Notes: generated from the letters alone by a model not told the origin. A stretch of DNA of 15,825 nt from Patescibacteria group bacterium (GCA_023379465.1 JAMCTM010000037.1:1-15825), one strand, 5' to 3'; shown: positions 1-5,737, counted from the stretch's first letter. Numbers and translations are program-made.

Positions 1-40
1 TAAACAAATGACGAATGGCAAATGACGAGCAATAAGCAGA
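1..40 (+). repeat. AAATGAC-type repeat tract at the start of the four-helix-bundle gene
   Basis: CAAATGAC at 5-12 and 19-26 separated by GAATGG, then GAGCAATAAGC. The same string (AATAAACAAATGACGAATGG) occurs at 1321-1340. It supplies the start codon at 22. Confidence 0.85.
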
Positions 41-390
41 TAAAAGAAGATATACATGAAAGAATTTATGGTTTCGTTATTCGCGTGATTAATCTTACTA
101 AGGTACTTCCTAAAAATCCGCAGAATGATGTTATTGTTTATCAAATAGTTAAATCAGCAACATCCATGGGCGCAAATGATCAAGAAGCAGATGGATCACA
201 GTCAAGGAAGGATTTTATTGCCAAGTATTCAATAGTTAAAAAGGAAACGAAAGAAACTAATTATTGGTTAAGAATAATCAGAGATACAAACCTAAATATT
301 AGCAGGCGTATGAATGACTTGATGCAGGAGGGAACAGAATTAAGCCGAATTATATCGGCAATTATTATAAGCGCTAAAAGAAAGATTTAG
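22..390 (+). CDS. Four-helix-bundle protein, 23S rRNA intervening-sequence (S23/IVP) family
   Basis: A 122-residue protein of the four-helix-bundle family first described from ORFs inside 23S rRNA intervening sequences. The family signature is visible: a basic N-terminus, IVYQIVKSATSMGANDQEAD around residues 40-57, then SRKDFIAKYSIVKKETKETN and YWLRIIRD (about 61-88), and an amphipathic C-terminal helix. The family is related in fold to the Avd accessory protein of diversity-generating retroelements, but no reverse transcriptase or variable repeat is present here and the cellular role is unknown. An in-frame TAA at positions 1-3 makes the ATG at 22 the most upstream start. That ATG lies inside a repeat tract (AAATGAC words), so the first residues MTSNKQ are repeat-derived. 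The stop codon overlaps the stop of the convergent gene by four bases. Family call is confident; function is not. Confidence 0.85.
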   Translation: MTSNKQIKEDIHERIYGFVIRVINLTKVLPKNPQNDVIVYQIVKSATSMGANDQEADGSQSRKDFIAKYSIVKKETKETNYWLRIIRDTNLNISRRMNDLMQEGTELSRIISAIIISAKRKI

Positions 391-1406
391 CCATTTTGGC
401 CATTTGGCAATTCATTTGAAATTTGCTTATTAGTCATTTCCGGATTGGATTTCTTTTTCCCTCTTTTTCTCCAGTACATTATACCAAGCACGATGGCGGC
501 TAGGATAAGGACGGCCAGCAAGGCGATTTTCCAGGGGAAGACCCAGAAATAAACAGTGGCTGTTAAGGGAAGGTTGTTATTTCTGCCGTAGGAGGCCAGA
601 AGAGTGGCCTTAAAGCGGCCGATCATGATTTTTGATCCGACCGTATTAGTGTAGATTCTGGAAGCGGTGGGAAAGATATCAAATTGCGCCAGGTTTTGCT
701 GATTTATAACCCTGCCGAATATATCGCTAACAACTATTTGACCAATTGGCTTGATGTGCAGGTCTCCGTTGTTGGCAATTAGGGCGGTTAGCTTGACAGG
801 TCCGTATTCCTGAAATGGATTGGCCGTAAAACTTGTTACCTGCGAACTTTCGTTGATGTTGCCGTTGACAGTTACCAAAAAGAGGGTTCCGAGCTTTGTT
901 TCAACGCTTGCGCCTGTGCCTTTGACAGCTAATTTAGAGGTGGGGGTATAAACGACAGCGGCGTAGTGGCCGCCCGGCCTTGCGTCTTGGGGAACCTGAA
1001 GAAAATAATTCAAGGTTTGTTTGCTTTGAGGTAAAACCGTAAAGGTGGAAGGGGTAATACCTATCCAGGAGGCTCCGGAAAATCGTTTTGAAAGCGTGTT
1101 GACAGGCAAAAGGTTAGGGATGCCGTTTGGGTTGTCCACGATAAAGTCGTGAACGCTAGCGGTAAAGGTTAAGGGAGAGGTGCTGTCGTTGATAACCTTA
1201 AGAACACCTTCTGTTTTTTGTCCAGGATTAAGGGTTGTTTCGACAATAGGGGGAACAATGGTAAAGGTTCGCTGGACATCTTGGGCGTTTACCGGGGCGA
1301 TGACGAATAAACAAATGACGAATAAACAAATGACGAATGGCAAATGACGAATGGCAAATGTTTTGGCTTTTCTTATTCTAAATTGGTATTTATTTGTAAT
1401 TTTCAT
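387..1406 (-). CDS. Membrane-anchored surface protein with DUF916-like Ig-fold domain (copy B)
   Basis: A 339-residue secreted protein held by a C-terminal membrane helix. Visible parts: basic N-region (KYQFRIRKAK), repeat-built hydrophobic core (FVICLFVICLFVI), signal cleavage probably after NA at 40-41, then a beta-rich extracellular part. Residues 48-160 follow the pattern of the DUF916 peptidoglycan-binding domain of WxL-locus proteins: IVPPIVETTLNPGQ, then SWIGITPSTFTVLPQ, then VPQDARPGGHYAAVVY. A second beta domain follows (about 165-285), then a helix near 294-312 and the stop-transfer run RKRGKKK. The last 20 residues (MTNKQISNELPNGQNG) again come from the repeat words, now in the opposite orientation. 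Last gene of a surface cluster and partner of the secreted protein just upstream. A Shine-Dalgarno AAGGAG lies 34 nt before ATG, separated by a mini-ORF. Family resemblance is inferred by eye. Confidence 0.75.
   Translation of the reverse strand: MKITNKYQFRIRKAKTFAIRHLPFVICLFVICLFVIAPVNAQDVQRTFTIVPPIVETTLNPGQKTEGVLKVINDSTSPLTFTASVHDFIVDNPNGIPNLLPVNTLSKRFSGASWIGITPSTFTVLPQSKQTLNYFLQVPQDARPGGHYAAVVYTPTSKLAVKGTGASVETKLGTLFLVTVNGNINESSQVTSFTANPFQEYGPVKLTALIANNGDLHIKPIGQIVVSDIFGRVINQQNLAQFDIFPTASRIYTNTVGSKIMIGRFKATLLASYGRNNNLPLTATVYFWVFPWKIALLAVLILAAIVLGIMYWRKRGKKKSNPEMTNKQISNELPNGQNG
391..439 (-). repeat. AAATGAC-type tract, inverted, at the end of DUF916-like gene B
   Basis: On the minus strand the words AAATGACTAATAAGC, AAATTTCAAATGAA, CCAAATGG and CCAAAATGG follow one another. 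They encode MTNKQISNELPNGQNG and the stop, and are inverted relative to the tract at 1-40. Confidence 0.65.
1299..1360 (-). repeat. 14/15-bp repeat tract encoding signal peptide core (DUF916-like B)
   Basis: On the plus strand, ATGACGAATAAACAA occurs twice (15 bp) followed by ATGACGAATGGCAA twice (14 bp). The coding strand gives FAIRHLPFVICLFVICLFVI. Confidence 0.95.
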
Positions 1407-1435
1407 ACTTTGTCAGTCGGCGAGTCGTTAGTCAA
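1403..1435 (-). other. Possible TTG-started leader mini-ORF coupled to the DUF916-like gene
   Basis: AAGGAG (minus strand, 1446-1441) sits five bases before a TTG that opens ten codons (TTNDSPTDKV pattern, read LTNDSPTDKV). Its TGA stop overlaps the ATG of the 339-residue protein as ATGA. No other ribosome site lies closer to that ATG, so translational coupling is plausible. It corresponds in position to the leader ORFs at 5083 and 4179. Very short, so low confidence. Confidence 0.25.
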
Positions 1436-1452
1436 ATCGTCTCCTTCTTGCC

Positions 1453-2901
1453 TTAGAAAGTTGGCGTTACCACATAAGTTACCACACTCGTATAAGTGCC
1501 AGCCGGAACCGATATATCAATTGTTGAGCCATATTCTACGCTAATCAGACCATTGCCGGCGGTAATAGAATTGCCGACAGGGCCTGTTGAGTCGGATGCC
1601 AGGCTAACAGAGCTTGTTGGAGTGGGCCAGCCGTATTTAGCCCCGGTTCCTCCTCCTGTTGCTCCTGATCCCCAGGTAGCAGTTGCTACATCCAGTCCGC
1701 AGGCATGTATTCCGAACCAGGGCGTGCCGACAGTCATGGCCGTGGGGCTGGTTGAGTCATGGATCCAAAAACCTGTCGCGGGGTTAATGAGATGTCCGCT
1801 GGAGGTCGCGGTAAGGGTATAGCCGTTAGGGGCATTGGTGGTGATAGTTAAGAGCTGAGCCGAGATATTAATTGCGCCGGAACTTAGGGTGCCCAAGTTT
1901 ACCGTGGTGGCGGTTGAAGGGATGCCGCTGTTGGTTGTTTCGGTGTTCGTACAGCCTGTCGTGTTGCCATTATTAATAGCTGTGCTGTTGGCAATGCCGG
2001 CGATGGTAAAGGTTAGGGTTGGTTCAACGTTTGCCTGCACCTGAACCGATTCAATCGTGCCTATTTTTATCCTGGAGGAATCTATGGTAACCCCGTTTGA
2101 ATCCTGGGTTTGTATCTTAACCGCCCATGTATCCGCGGTGCCTGCCGCGGCTGTTTTGGTTGGATTAATAATCAGAGGATCTTGCGTGGTACAGCTTGTT
2201 TCATTTGAAGAGCCGTCGTTACAGCCAATCAGAAAAGTAATTGGGGTGTTGGCGGGAACACTTCCGCCCGCGTCAACCGTGCAGGTAATGGTGGGACTGG
2301 TGCCCGAAGTTGGATTTGTGACTGTAAAAGTGCAGGTGCGGGTGCCGTCAAGCTTGTAAGAGATATTTGTGCCTGTTAGACCGTTCAGCTGAAAGGTTGA
2401 GGCCGAAGGAGAGGCAGGGGTGTTGGCGTCTCCGGCGGCAAGGGAGGGAAAGGTAAAAATAATCTTGCCCGAGGCAGGTATAGAATTGATAGTGGTGAAA
2501 GAGATTTTATGCATGGCCGCAATAGGCACTGTGGCCGGATCCCCGGCATGATGTGAATGGCCTACGGCATTAACAAAATAAACTATTCGCTGTCCGCTTG
2601 AGGGGGTGTTGGCGGCAGACATGGAAGCAACGGTTACTCCGGAATCGAGTGTTTCGCCCGTATCCGCTCTTAAGGTGGCGGAATCGGAGGCAAGAAATAT
2701 TGAGCCGTTATCCGTTATAGTTGCCTGGGTATCGGTTGAGGCCACGTTTGAGGCAACGGGAGCCGAGGCAGAAGGCCTGGAGGTTGTGATAGTATCCGAG
2801 ACATTGTGTAGGGTGGCGGCAAAGGATCTTTGGGCGAAAAAAAAGCCGGTTAAAAGTAAAACGAAAATAAGCCCCGAAAAGAAGGCTAGAAATTTATTCA
2901 T
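1453..2901 (-). CDS. Large secreted surface protein B, WxL-like architecture ending TYVVTPTF
   Basis: A 482-residue exported protein rich in Ser, Thr, Ala and Gly. It has its own conventional signal peptide (MNKFLAFFSGLIFVLLLTGF, cleavage probably after SFA at 28), unlike its three neighbours. The N-terminal third (about 60-250) is a beta-rich region with a few Cys (TRTCTFTV, TITCTVD, GCNDGSSNETSC). A second domain begins near 290 (VEPTLTFTIAGIANS) and runs to the end with PAGTYTSVVTYVVTPTF. That ending matches the 268-residue protein (PAGLYTNVITYVATPTF), so both share a C-terminal domain whose last residue is Phe. There is no LPXTG motif and no C-terminal membrane helix; retention must be non-covalent or by an unrecognised signal. 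Start: ATG at 2901 with AGGAAG six bases upstream and a plausible promoter. Probable structural surface protein; exact role unknown. Confidence 0.7.
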   Translation of the reverse strand: MNKFLAFFSGLIFVLLLTGFFFAQRSFAATLHNVSDTITTSRPSASAPVASNVASTDTQATITDNGSIFLASDSATLRADTGETLDSGVTVASMSAANTPSSGQRIVYFVNAVGHSHHAGDPATVPIAAMHKISFTTINSIPASGKIIFTFPSLAAGDANTPASPSASTFQLNGLTGTNISYKLDGTRTCTFTVTNPTSGTSPTITCTVDAGGSVPANTPITFLIGCNDGSSNETSCTTQDPLIINPTKTAAAGTADTWAVKIQTQDSNGVTIDSSRIKIGTIESVQVQANVEPTLTFTIAGIANSTAINNGNTTGCTNTETTNSGIPSTATTVNLGTLSSGAINISAQLLTITTNAPNGYTLTATSSGHLINPATGFWIHDSTSPTAMTVGTPWFGIHACGLDVATATWGSGATGGGTGAKYGWPTPTSSVSLASDSTGPVGNSITAGNGLISVEYGSTIDISVPAGTYTSVVTYVVTPTF

Positions 2902-2904
2902 AAA

Positions 2905-2956
2905 TTCTTCCTATTGTCAAGTATTTCTCAATTTCTTCCTATTGTCAAGTATTTCT
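2905..2956 (-). repeat. 28-bp-period direct duplication in the promoter of secreted protein B
   Basis: Twenty-four identical bases (on the plus strand starting TTCTTCCTATTG) occur at 2905-2928 and 2933-2956, separated by four bases. On the coding strand each copy carries TTGACA followed by AGGAAG, so both the -35 hexamer and the ribosome site are duplicated. Confidence 0.9.
2920..2948 (-). promoter_or_regulatory. Promoter for secreted protein B gene
   Basis: On the minus strand, a perfect -35 TTGACA (2948-2943) is followed after 17 bases by AATACT (2925-2920). Predicted start of transcription is near 2913, giving a 12-nt leader that contains AGGAAG and then the ATG at 2901. The second TTGACA (2920-2915) would place its -10 inside the gene, so only the distal copy is likely functional. 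Confidence 0.5.
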
Positions 2957-2964
2957 TTTCTGTC

Positions 2965-3026
2965 CTTGCGCTCGCTCATACTTCGCTCAAACAATCTCAG
3001 GCCAAAAAATTTTATTCACTCGCTCT
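2965..3026. repeat. Dispersed CTCGCTC element, copy A
   Basis: Contains CTCGCTCATACTTCGCTCAA followed by AAAAAATTTTATTCACTCGC. It matches copy B (14891-14957) in the outer AAAAAATT..ATTCACTCGCT part and copies C and D in the CTCGCTC...TCGCTCAAACA part. It lies upstream of the secreted protein B gene. Confidence 0.55.
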
Positions 3027-3051
3027 CTTTGTCAATTCCTGAACGGGTACC

Positions 3052-4179
3052 TTATTTAGTCCTAAGTCGGTTTCGGATTAGAATGATGATTAAGATAACC
3101 AGCAAAAAGCCGATGATTGCCTGGGCGGGAACGGCGATAAAATAAATGGTTTTATGGAAAACAGGACCTTGGCTTGAGAGCGCCAGGGTCAAAACGGCCT
3201 TGTATGGCCCAAGCAGAATTTTTTCCGGCCAGACGGCCGCGGGATAGGTTGGAGGGGATAGGTTGGAGGGGATAGGTTGCAGAGATGAAGGAATGGCGCG
3301 GGTAGTGCCGGCTAAAATATTGACCGGCAGAAGCTCCACCTTGCCGATAAGCTGACCATACATATTGGTAATAAGTATTTGCCCCTTGGGCGCTATATAG
3401 TGCCTGCCTGTATTTTTCACCCGCACGGTAAAGGGGACGGGTCCTTTTTCAAGAAGAAAGGGGGCGGAAAATTCCCTGATGAACCCTTGGGGCTTAATCG
3501 GCTGTTTTGGGCCTATGGAAAGCAGAACATTGGTAGCAATACCGGCCAGATTCGTGCTGTGATTATTATTTTTTTGATTTATTAAGTTATCTTTTGATAC
3601 AAAAAGAATAGAAAAATAATAGTCGGAAAATGGTTCATTTTTGGGCAGATCAACGTGAAGGGTCAGATTTATCTTTTGTCCCGGAGCAAGAGATACGTTC
3701 GCGGCAGGACGGTTGTTTTGAAGGATTTGGATTTTGTTAAGAATTCGCGGATCATCGCCAAAGGGCTTTCCAACCGGCAGGTAGCTTATTGTTCCGTCTT
3801 CGGCTTTAGAAGCGGTAAAGGGTTTTATTAAGATGTCAAGATTTGTGGGGGTGTCGGAGTTATTAATCAGGGTAATGCCGGATTTTATATTTGCCGGAGG
3901 ATTTGCCTTAATTTGAATAATAGGAGGATAGACGGCAAGGGAGAGTCCGGCGCCGTGGGCCTTCGGAATGACAAATGACGAATAAGCGAATAAGCAAATG
4001 ACGAATAAGCAAATGACAAATGACAAATGACAAATGACAAATGCTTTGGCTTTTCTTATTCGAAATTGGTATTTATTTGTAATATTTGAAATTTTCATTC
4101 CTGTCAGTCGGCGATTTGTCTTTGCCCGCAAGTGAACTCGCTCCCTTTGCTCGCTCAAACATCCACTTGACTCGCTCAT
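3052..4179 (-). CDS. Membrane-anchored surface protein with DUF916-like Ig-fold domain (copy A)
   Basis: Paralogue-like partner of the 339-residue protein. After the repeat-built signal peptide (AKAFVICHLSFVICLFVICL, cleavage probably after AHGA) comes AVYPPIIQIKANPPANIKSG and TLINNSDTPTNLDI, then LAPGQKINLTLHVDLPKNEP and DYYFSILFVSKD, the PG-rich Ig-fold pattern of DUF916-type domains. A second beta domain includes VRVKNTGRHYIAPKGQILIT and NMYGQLIGKVELLPVN, which aligns with VVSDIFGRVINQQNL of copy B. It ends with a helix (about 352-368) and RNRLRTK. Start choice: the ATG at 4179 has an ideal AAGGAGG eight bases upstream and gives 375 residues with a 27-residue extra N-terminus; the sibling-like MKIS at 4098 would give 348 residues but has AGGA abutting the ATG. 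A 14-bp repeat encodes PIPSNLSPPTYP. Role inferred: surface anchor. Confidence 0.75.
   Translation of the reverse strand: MSESSGCLSEQRERVHLRAKTNRRLTGMKISNITNKYQFRIRKAKAFVICHLSFVICLFVICLFAYSSFVIPKAHGAGLSLAVYPPIIQIKANPPANIKSGITLINNSDTPTNLDILIKPFTASKAEDGTISYLPVGKPFGDDPRILNKIQILQNNRPAANVSLAPGQKINLTLHVDLPKNEPFSDYYFSILFVSKDNLINQKNNNHSTNLAGIATNVLLSIGPKQPIKPQGFIREFSAPFLLEKGPVPFTVRVKNTGRHYIAPKGQILITNMYGQLIGKVELLPVNILAGTTRAIPSSLQPIPSNLSPPTYPAAVWPEKILLGPYKAVLTLALSSQGPVFHKTIYFIAVPAQAIIGFLLVILIIILIRNRLRTK
3241..3279 (-). repeat. 14-bp tandem repeat inside DUF916-like gene A
   Basis: GGGATAGGTTGGAG (plus strand) occurs at 3241-3254 and 3255-3268, with a partial third copy 3269-3279. Because 14 is not a multiple of three, successive copies are read in different frames, giving QPIPSN then LSPPTYP. 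Fourteen is two heptamers, so it fits the 7-bp periodicity seen elsewhere in the window. Confidence 0.85.
3968..4043 (-). repeat. Heptamer-type repeat tract encoding signal peptide core (DUF916-like A)
   Basis: Plus-strand words AAATGAC, GAATAAGC and GCAAATGAC alternate, ending in four perfect AAATGAC units (4011-4038). Read on the coding strand they give the hydrophobic FVICHLSFVICLFVICLFAY of the signal peptide. Confidence 0.9.
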
Positions 4180-4195
4180 CCAAATCGCCTCCTTT
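4102..4195 (-). repeat. 94-bp leader cassette, copy C of the CTCGCTC element
   Basis: These 94 bases align without gaps to 5006-5099, with about five mismatches counted by eye. On the minus strand they run from AAAGGAGG through ATGAGCGAG to CGCCGACTGACA just before the signal-peptide cassette. The core matches the CTCGCTC element at 2965 and 14891. Confidence 0.9.
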
Positions 4196-5001
4196 TAGAA
4201 AGTTGGCGTTGCGACATAGGTAATCACATTGGTATAGAGCCCTGCCGGCTGGGTGCTTGAGATGTTGACCATATAGGTAATCTGTACCTCTTTGTTCCTG
4301 CCGACATTATTGCTAGCCATAACAGATTGGGGGGAGTCCGATTTTGACTGATCCGCGAATTGTTTATAGTAGGTACTGTTGGAAAATCCGCCGGGGCAAT
4401 CACTGCCTGAGATATTGTCGCAGCGATAGCCAAAGCCATAGGTTAAGGTGCTTGTCCAGGCGGCAGAGACTGTATCGGTGCAGGTTCCGTTGTCGCAGGC
4501 GGTGTTGGGGATAAGTGATCCGGAGGATGGAACAAGGAGCTGGTGATTTTCAATGGCTGTTACCGAATATCCGTTGGCGGAGCCGTTTGAGACAGTTAAA
4601 TCATTTGTCCTTTTGACAAGGGTGGTGGGGTAGAGGGTGCCGAAATCTATAATTGTTTGAGAAATGGAGAAGGCGAAGGGAATAATGGAATGAATGTACT
4701 GGAAGCCTGACCTTACCTTGTAATTTACCCCGGAGTAGAGTCCCGGCGCTGTCTGGCCAACGGTTACGCCCAGTTTATAATTTGAGTTGGCCGGGTTGCC
4801 GGCGGCTGTATTAAGATTACCCATCTGGAGGATATAATTGCTGTTAGACATAATGCCTGAGTAATTGGCGGCATGAACAGGAGTAAATGAGAAATAAGCA
4901 AATAGGCAAACGGCAATGACGAATAAGTAAATAAGCAAATGACAAATGACAAATGGTTTGGCTTTTCTTATTCCGAATTGGTATTTATCTGTAATTCGCA
5001 T
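4195..5001 (-). CDS. Secreted surface protein A, WxL-like architecture ending TYVATPTF
   Basis: A 268-residue exported protein. The N-terminus MRITDKYQFGIRKAKPFVIC is the shared signal-peptide cassette; cleavage is probably after PVHA near 44. Mature part: a tandem-looking motif SNSNYILQMGNLNTAAG / SNYKLGVTVGQTAPGLYSG / NYKVRSGFQYIHS (about 52-103), common in CPR surface proteins, then a beta-rich C-terminal domain from FSISQTIIDFGTL onward with four Cys in two close pairs (NTACDNGTC; YRCDNISGSDC), possible disulfides. It ends PAGLYTNVITYVATPTF, matching the end of the 482-residue protein. No sortase motif or C-terminal helix. Start: the ATG at 5001 corresponds to the sibling MKIT/MKIS starts; no Shine-Dalgarno directly precedes it, and the strong one upstream (AAGGAGG) opens an overlapping leader ORF. 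Its stop codon abuts the AAGGAGG of the next gene, so the two are co-transcribed. Confidence 0.75.
   Translation of the reverse strand: MRITDKYQFGIRKAKPFVICHLLIYLFVIAVCLFAYFSFTPVHAANYSGIMSNSNYILQMGNLNTAAGNPANSNYKLGVTVGQTAPGLYSGVNYKVRSGFQYIHSIIPFAFSISQTIIDFGTLYPTTLVKRTNDLTVSNGSANGYSVTAIENHQLLVPSSGSLIPNTACDNGTCTDTVSAAWTSTLTYGFGYRCDNISGSDCPGGFSNSTYYKQFADQSKSDSPQSVMASNNVGRNKEVQITYMVNISSTQPAGLYTNVITYVATPTF
4885..4955 (-). repeat. Heptamer-type repeat tract encoding signal peptide core (secreted protein A)
   Basis: Degenerate AAATGAC / AATAAGC / AAATAGGC words on the plus strand, ending in perfect ACAAATG copies (4942-4955). On the coding strand they give PFVICHLLIYLFVIAVCLF. Confidence 0.8.
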
Positions 5002-5083
5002 ATTTTGTCAGTCGGCGCTTCGTCTTTGCCCGCAAGTGAACTCGCTCCCTTTGCTCGCTCAAACATCCGCTTGACTCGTTCAT
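4985..5083 (-). CDS. Possible 32-residue leader ORF upstream of secreted protein A
   Basis: An ATG at 5083 stands eight bases after AAAGGAGG, the best ribosome site in the cluster, and opens 32 codons (MNESSGCLSEQRERVHLRAK, then TKRRLTKYANYR). The TAA at 4987-4985 lies 17 bases past the ATG of the secreted protein, in a different frame. The same peptide (MSESSGCLSEQRERVHLRAK) heads the DUF916-like A gene, but there a one-base difference fuses it in frame with the signal peptide. The peptide is encoded by the dispersed CTCGCTC element, so it may be incidental; translational coupling to the downstream gene is the most likely use. No known family. Confidence 0.35.
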   Translation of the reverse strand: MNESSGCLSEQRERVHLRAKTKRRLTKYANYR

Positions 5084-5099
5084 CCAAACCGCCTCCTTT
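5006..5099 (-). repeat. 94-bp leader cassette, copy D of the CTCGCTC element
   Basis: Ungapped match to 4102-4195 with about five differences. On the minus strand it contains AAAGGAGGCGGTTTGG, the leader ORF start, and CGCCGACTGACA, ending four bases before the ATG of secreted protein A. Confidence 0.9.
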
Positions 5100-5101
5100 G
5101 G

Positions 5102-5698
5102 TCACTCTTCTTCCTGCAGGTTTTGCGTTTGTTCTAAAATGTCATTGAGTTTTTCAACAGCGTCGGTTTTTAGGGAGCGGCTATCTTTTTCTATGATGCT
5201 TTGCACGTCTTGGGTAATTTTTTGCGCGGTTTTTTCCATTTTTTCCTCCTCTTCTTCTCTTTGTCTGAATTCTTTGCCGAAAAAATAGGCAAGGGGAGAA
5301 ATCAGAGCTAAAGAACCCACCCTGACCAGGTTAGCGGAAACATCGTCTTTAAAAAGATCGGGCAAAAAGATCAGGACGGCGCCCGCGGCAAAAACAAAAA
5401 CCGCGGCCGGTTCAAAGACAAAGGCGATGCCGAAAACCAGGAAATAAAGAAGGAAGAAAAGAGAGGAGGTCAAATCGCCGGTGGCAAAAATCAAAAGGAA
5501 AATGGCCGCGTTGAGGATAAAGATGCCCCAGGCTCCATTAAGGGCGTTTGAATTTTTTTTTCTCATGGAGGTAATAATATAGAGAAAGATAAAAAAGCCA
5601 AGGGCCTGGATGGTGTAGCCGGACAGGGGGCTATTTTGCCAGAGAAAGACAGCCGCAAAGGAAAGCAAAAGGACCATGGATTGCCAGAGGGTTTTCAT
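5102..5698 (-). CDS. Unrecognised six-helix membrane protein with coiled-coil C-terminus
   Basis: A 198-residue protein with about six hydrophobic segments (near 5-20, 28-45, 54-72, 76-92, 94-111, 122-139), followed by a strongly charged, coiled-coil-like tail from EFRQREEEEEKMEKTAQKIT to the end (LEQTQNLQEEE). I do not recognise a family. The ATG at 5698 is preferred because AAGGTGAT directly precedes it; an upstream TTG in the same frame (5737) would add 13 residues without support. It is the first gene of the surface cluster; the following gene begins 100 bp downstream behind a leader cassette. The acidic tail facing the cytoplasm suggests interaction with another protein, but this is only a guess. 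Divergent from leuS. Confidence 0.7.
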   Translation of the reverse strand: MKTLWQSMVLLLSFAAVFLWQNSPLSGYTIQALGFFIFLYIITSMRKKNSNALNGAWGIFILNAAIFLLIFATGDLTSSLFFLLYFLVFGIAFVFEPAAVFVFAAGAVLIFLPDLFKDDVSANLVRVGSLALISPLAYFFGKEFRQREEEEEKMEKTAQKITQDVQSIIEKDSRSLKTDAVEKLNDILEQTQNLQEEE

Positions 5699-5708
5699 AT
5701 CACCTTGT

Positions 5709-5737
5709 ATAGTAGGGAATTTCTTTTGGGAAGGCAA
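5709..5737 (-). promoter_or_regulatory. Probable promoter of the surface cluster
   Basis: On the minus strand TTGCCT (5737-5732) and TACTAT (5714-5709) are 17 bases apart, each matching four of six consensus positions. The predicted transcription start near 5702 leaves only about four bases before the ATG at 5698, a nearly leaderless arrangement. Confidence 0.35.

Noticed and set aside
22..390. Diversity-generating retroelement accessory gene
   Set aside because: The fold is related to Avd, but no reverse transcriptase and no template/variable repeat pair is present in the window.
1496..3145. Several plus-strand open frames opposite the secreted protein B gene
   Set aside because: They mirror a Ser/Thr/Ala-rich gene on the other strand, lack ribosome sites, and encode no recognisable features.
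3968..4043. Regularly repeated short units resembling a CRISPR array
   Set aside because: Units are adjacent 7-15-bp words with no unique spacers, lie inside a coding sequence, and no cas gene is near.
387..5001. Sortase-anchored surface proteins
   Set aside because: No LPXTG-like motif in any of the four exported proteins; two end in a membrane helix and two end at TPTF.
5699..5737. Longer start (TTG) for the six-helix membrane protein
   Set aside because: The ATG at 5698 has AAGGTGAT directly upstream, while the TTG has no ribosome site and coincides with the predicted -35.
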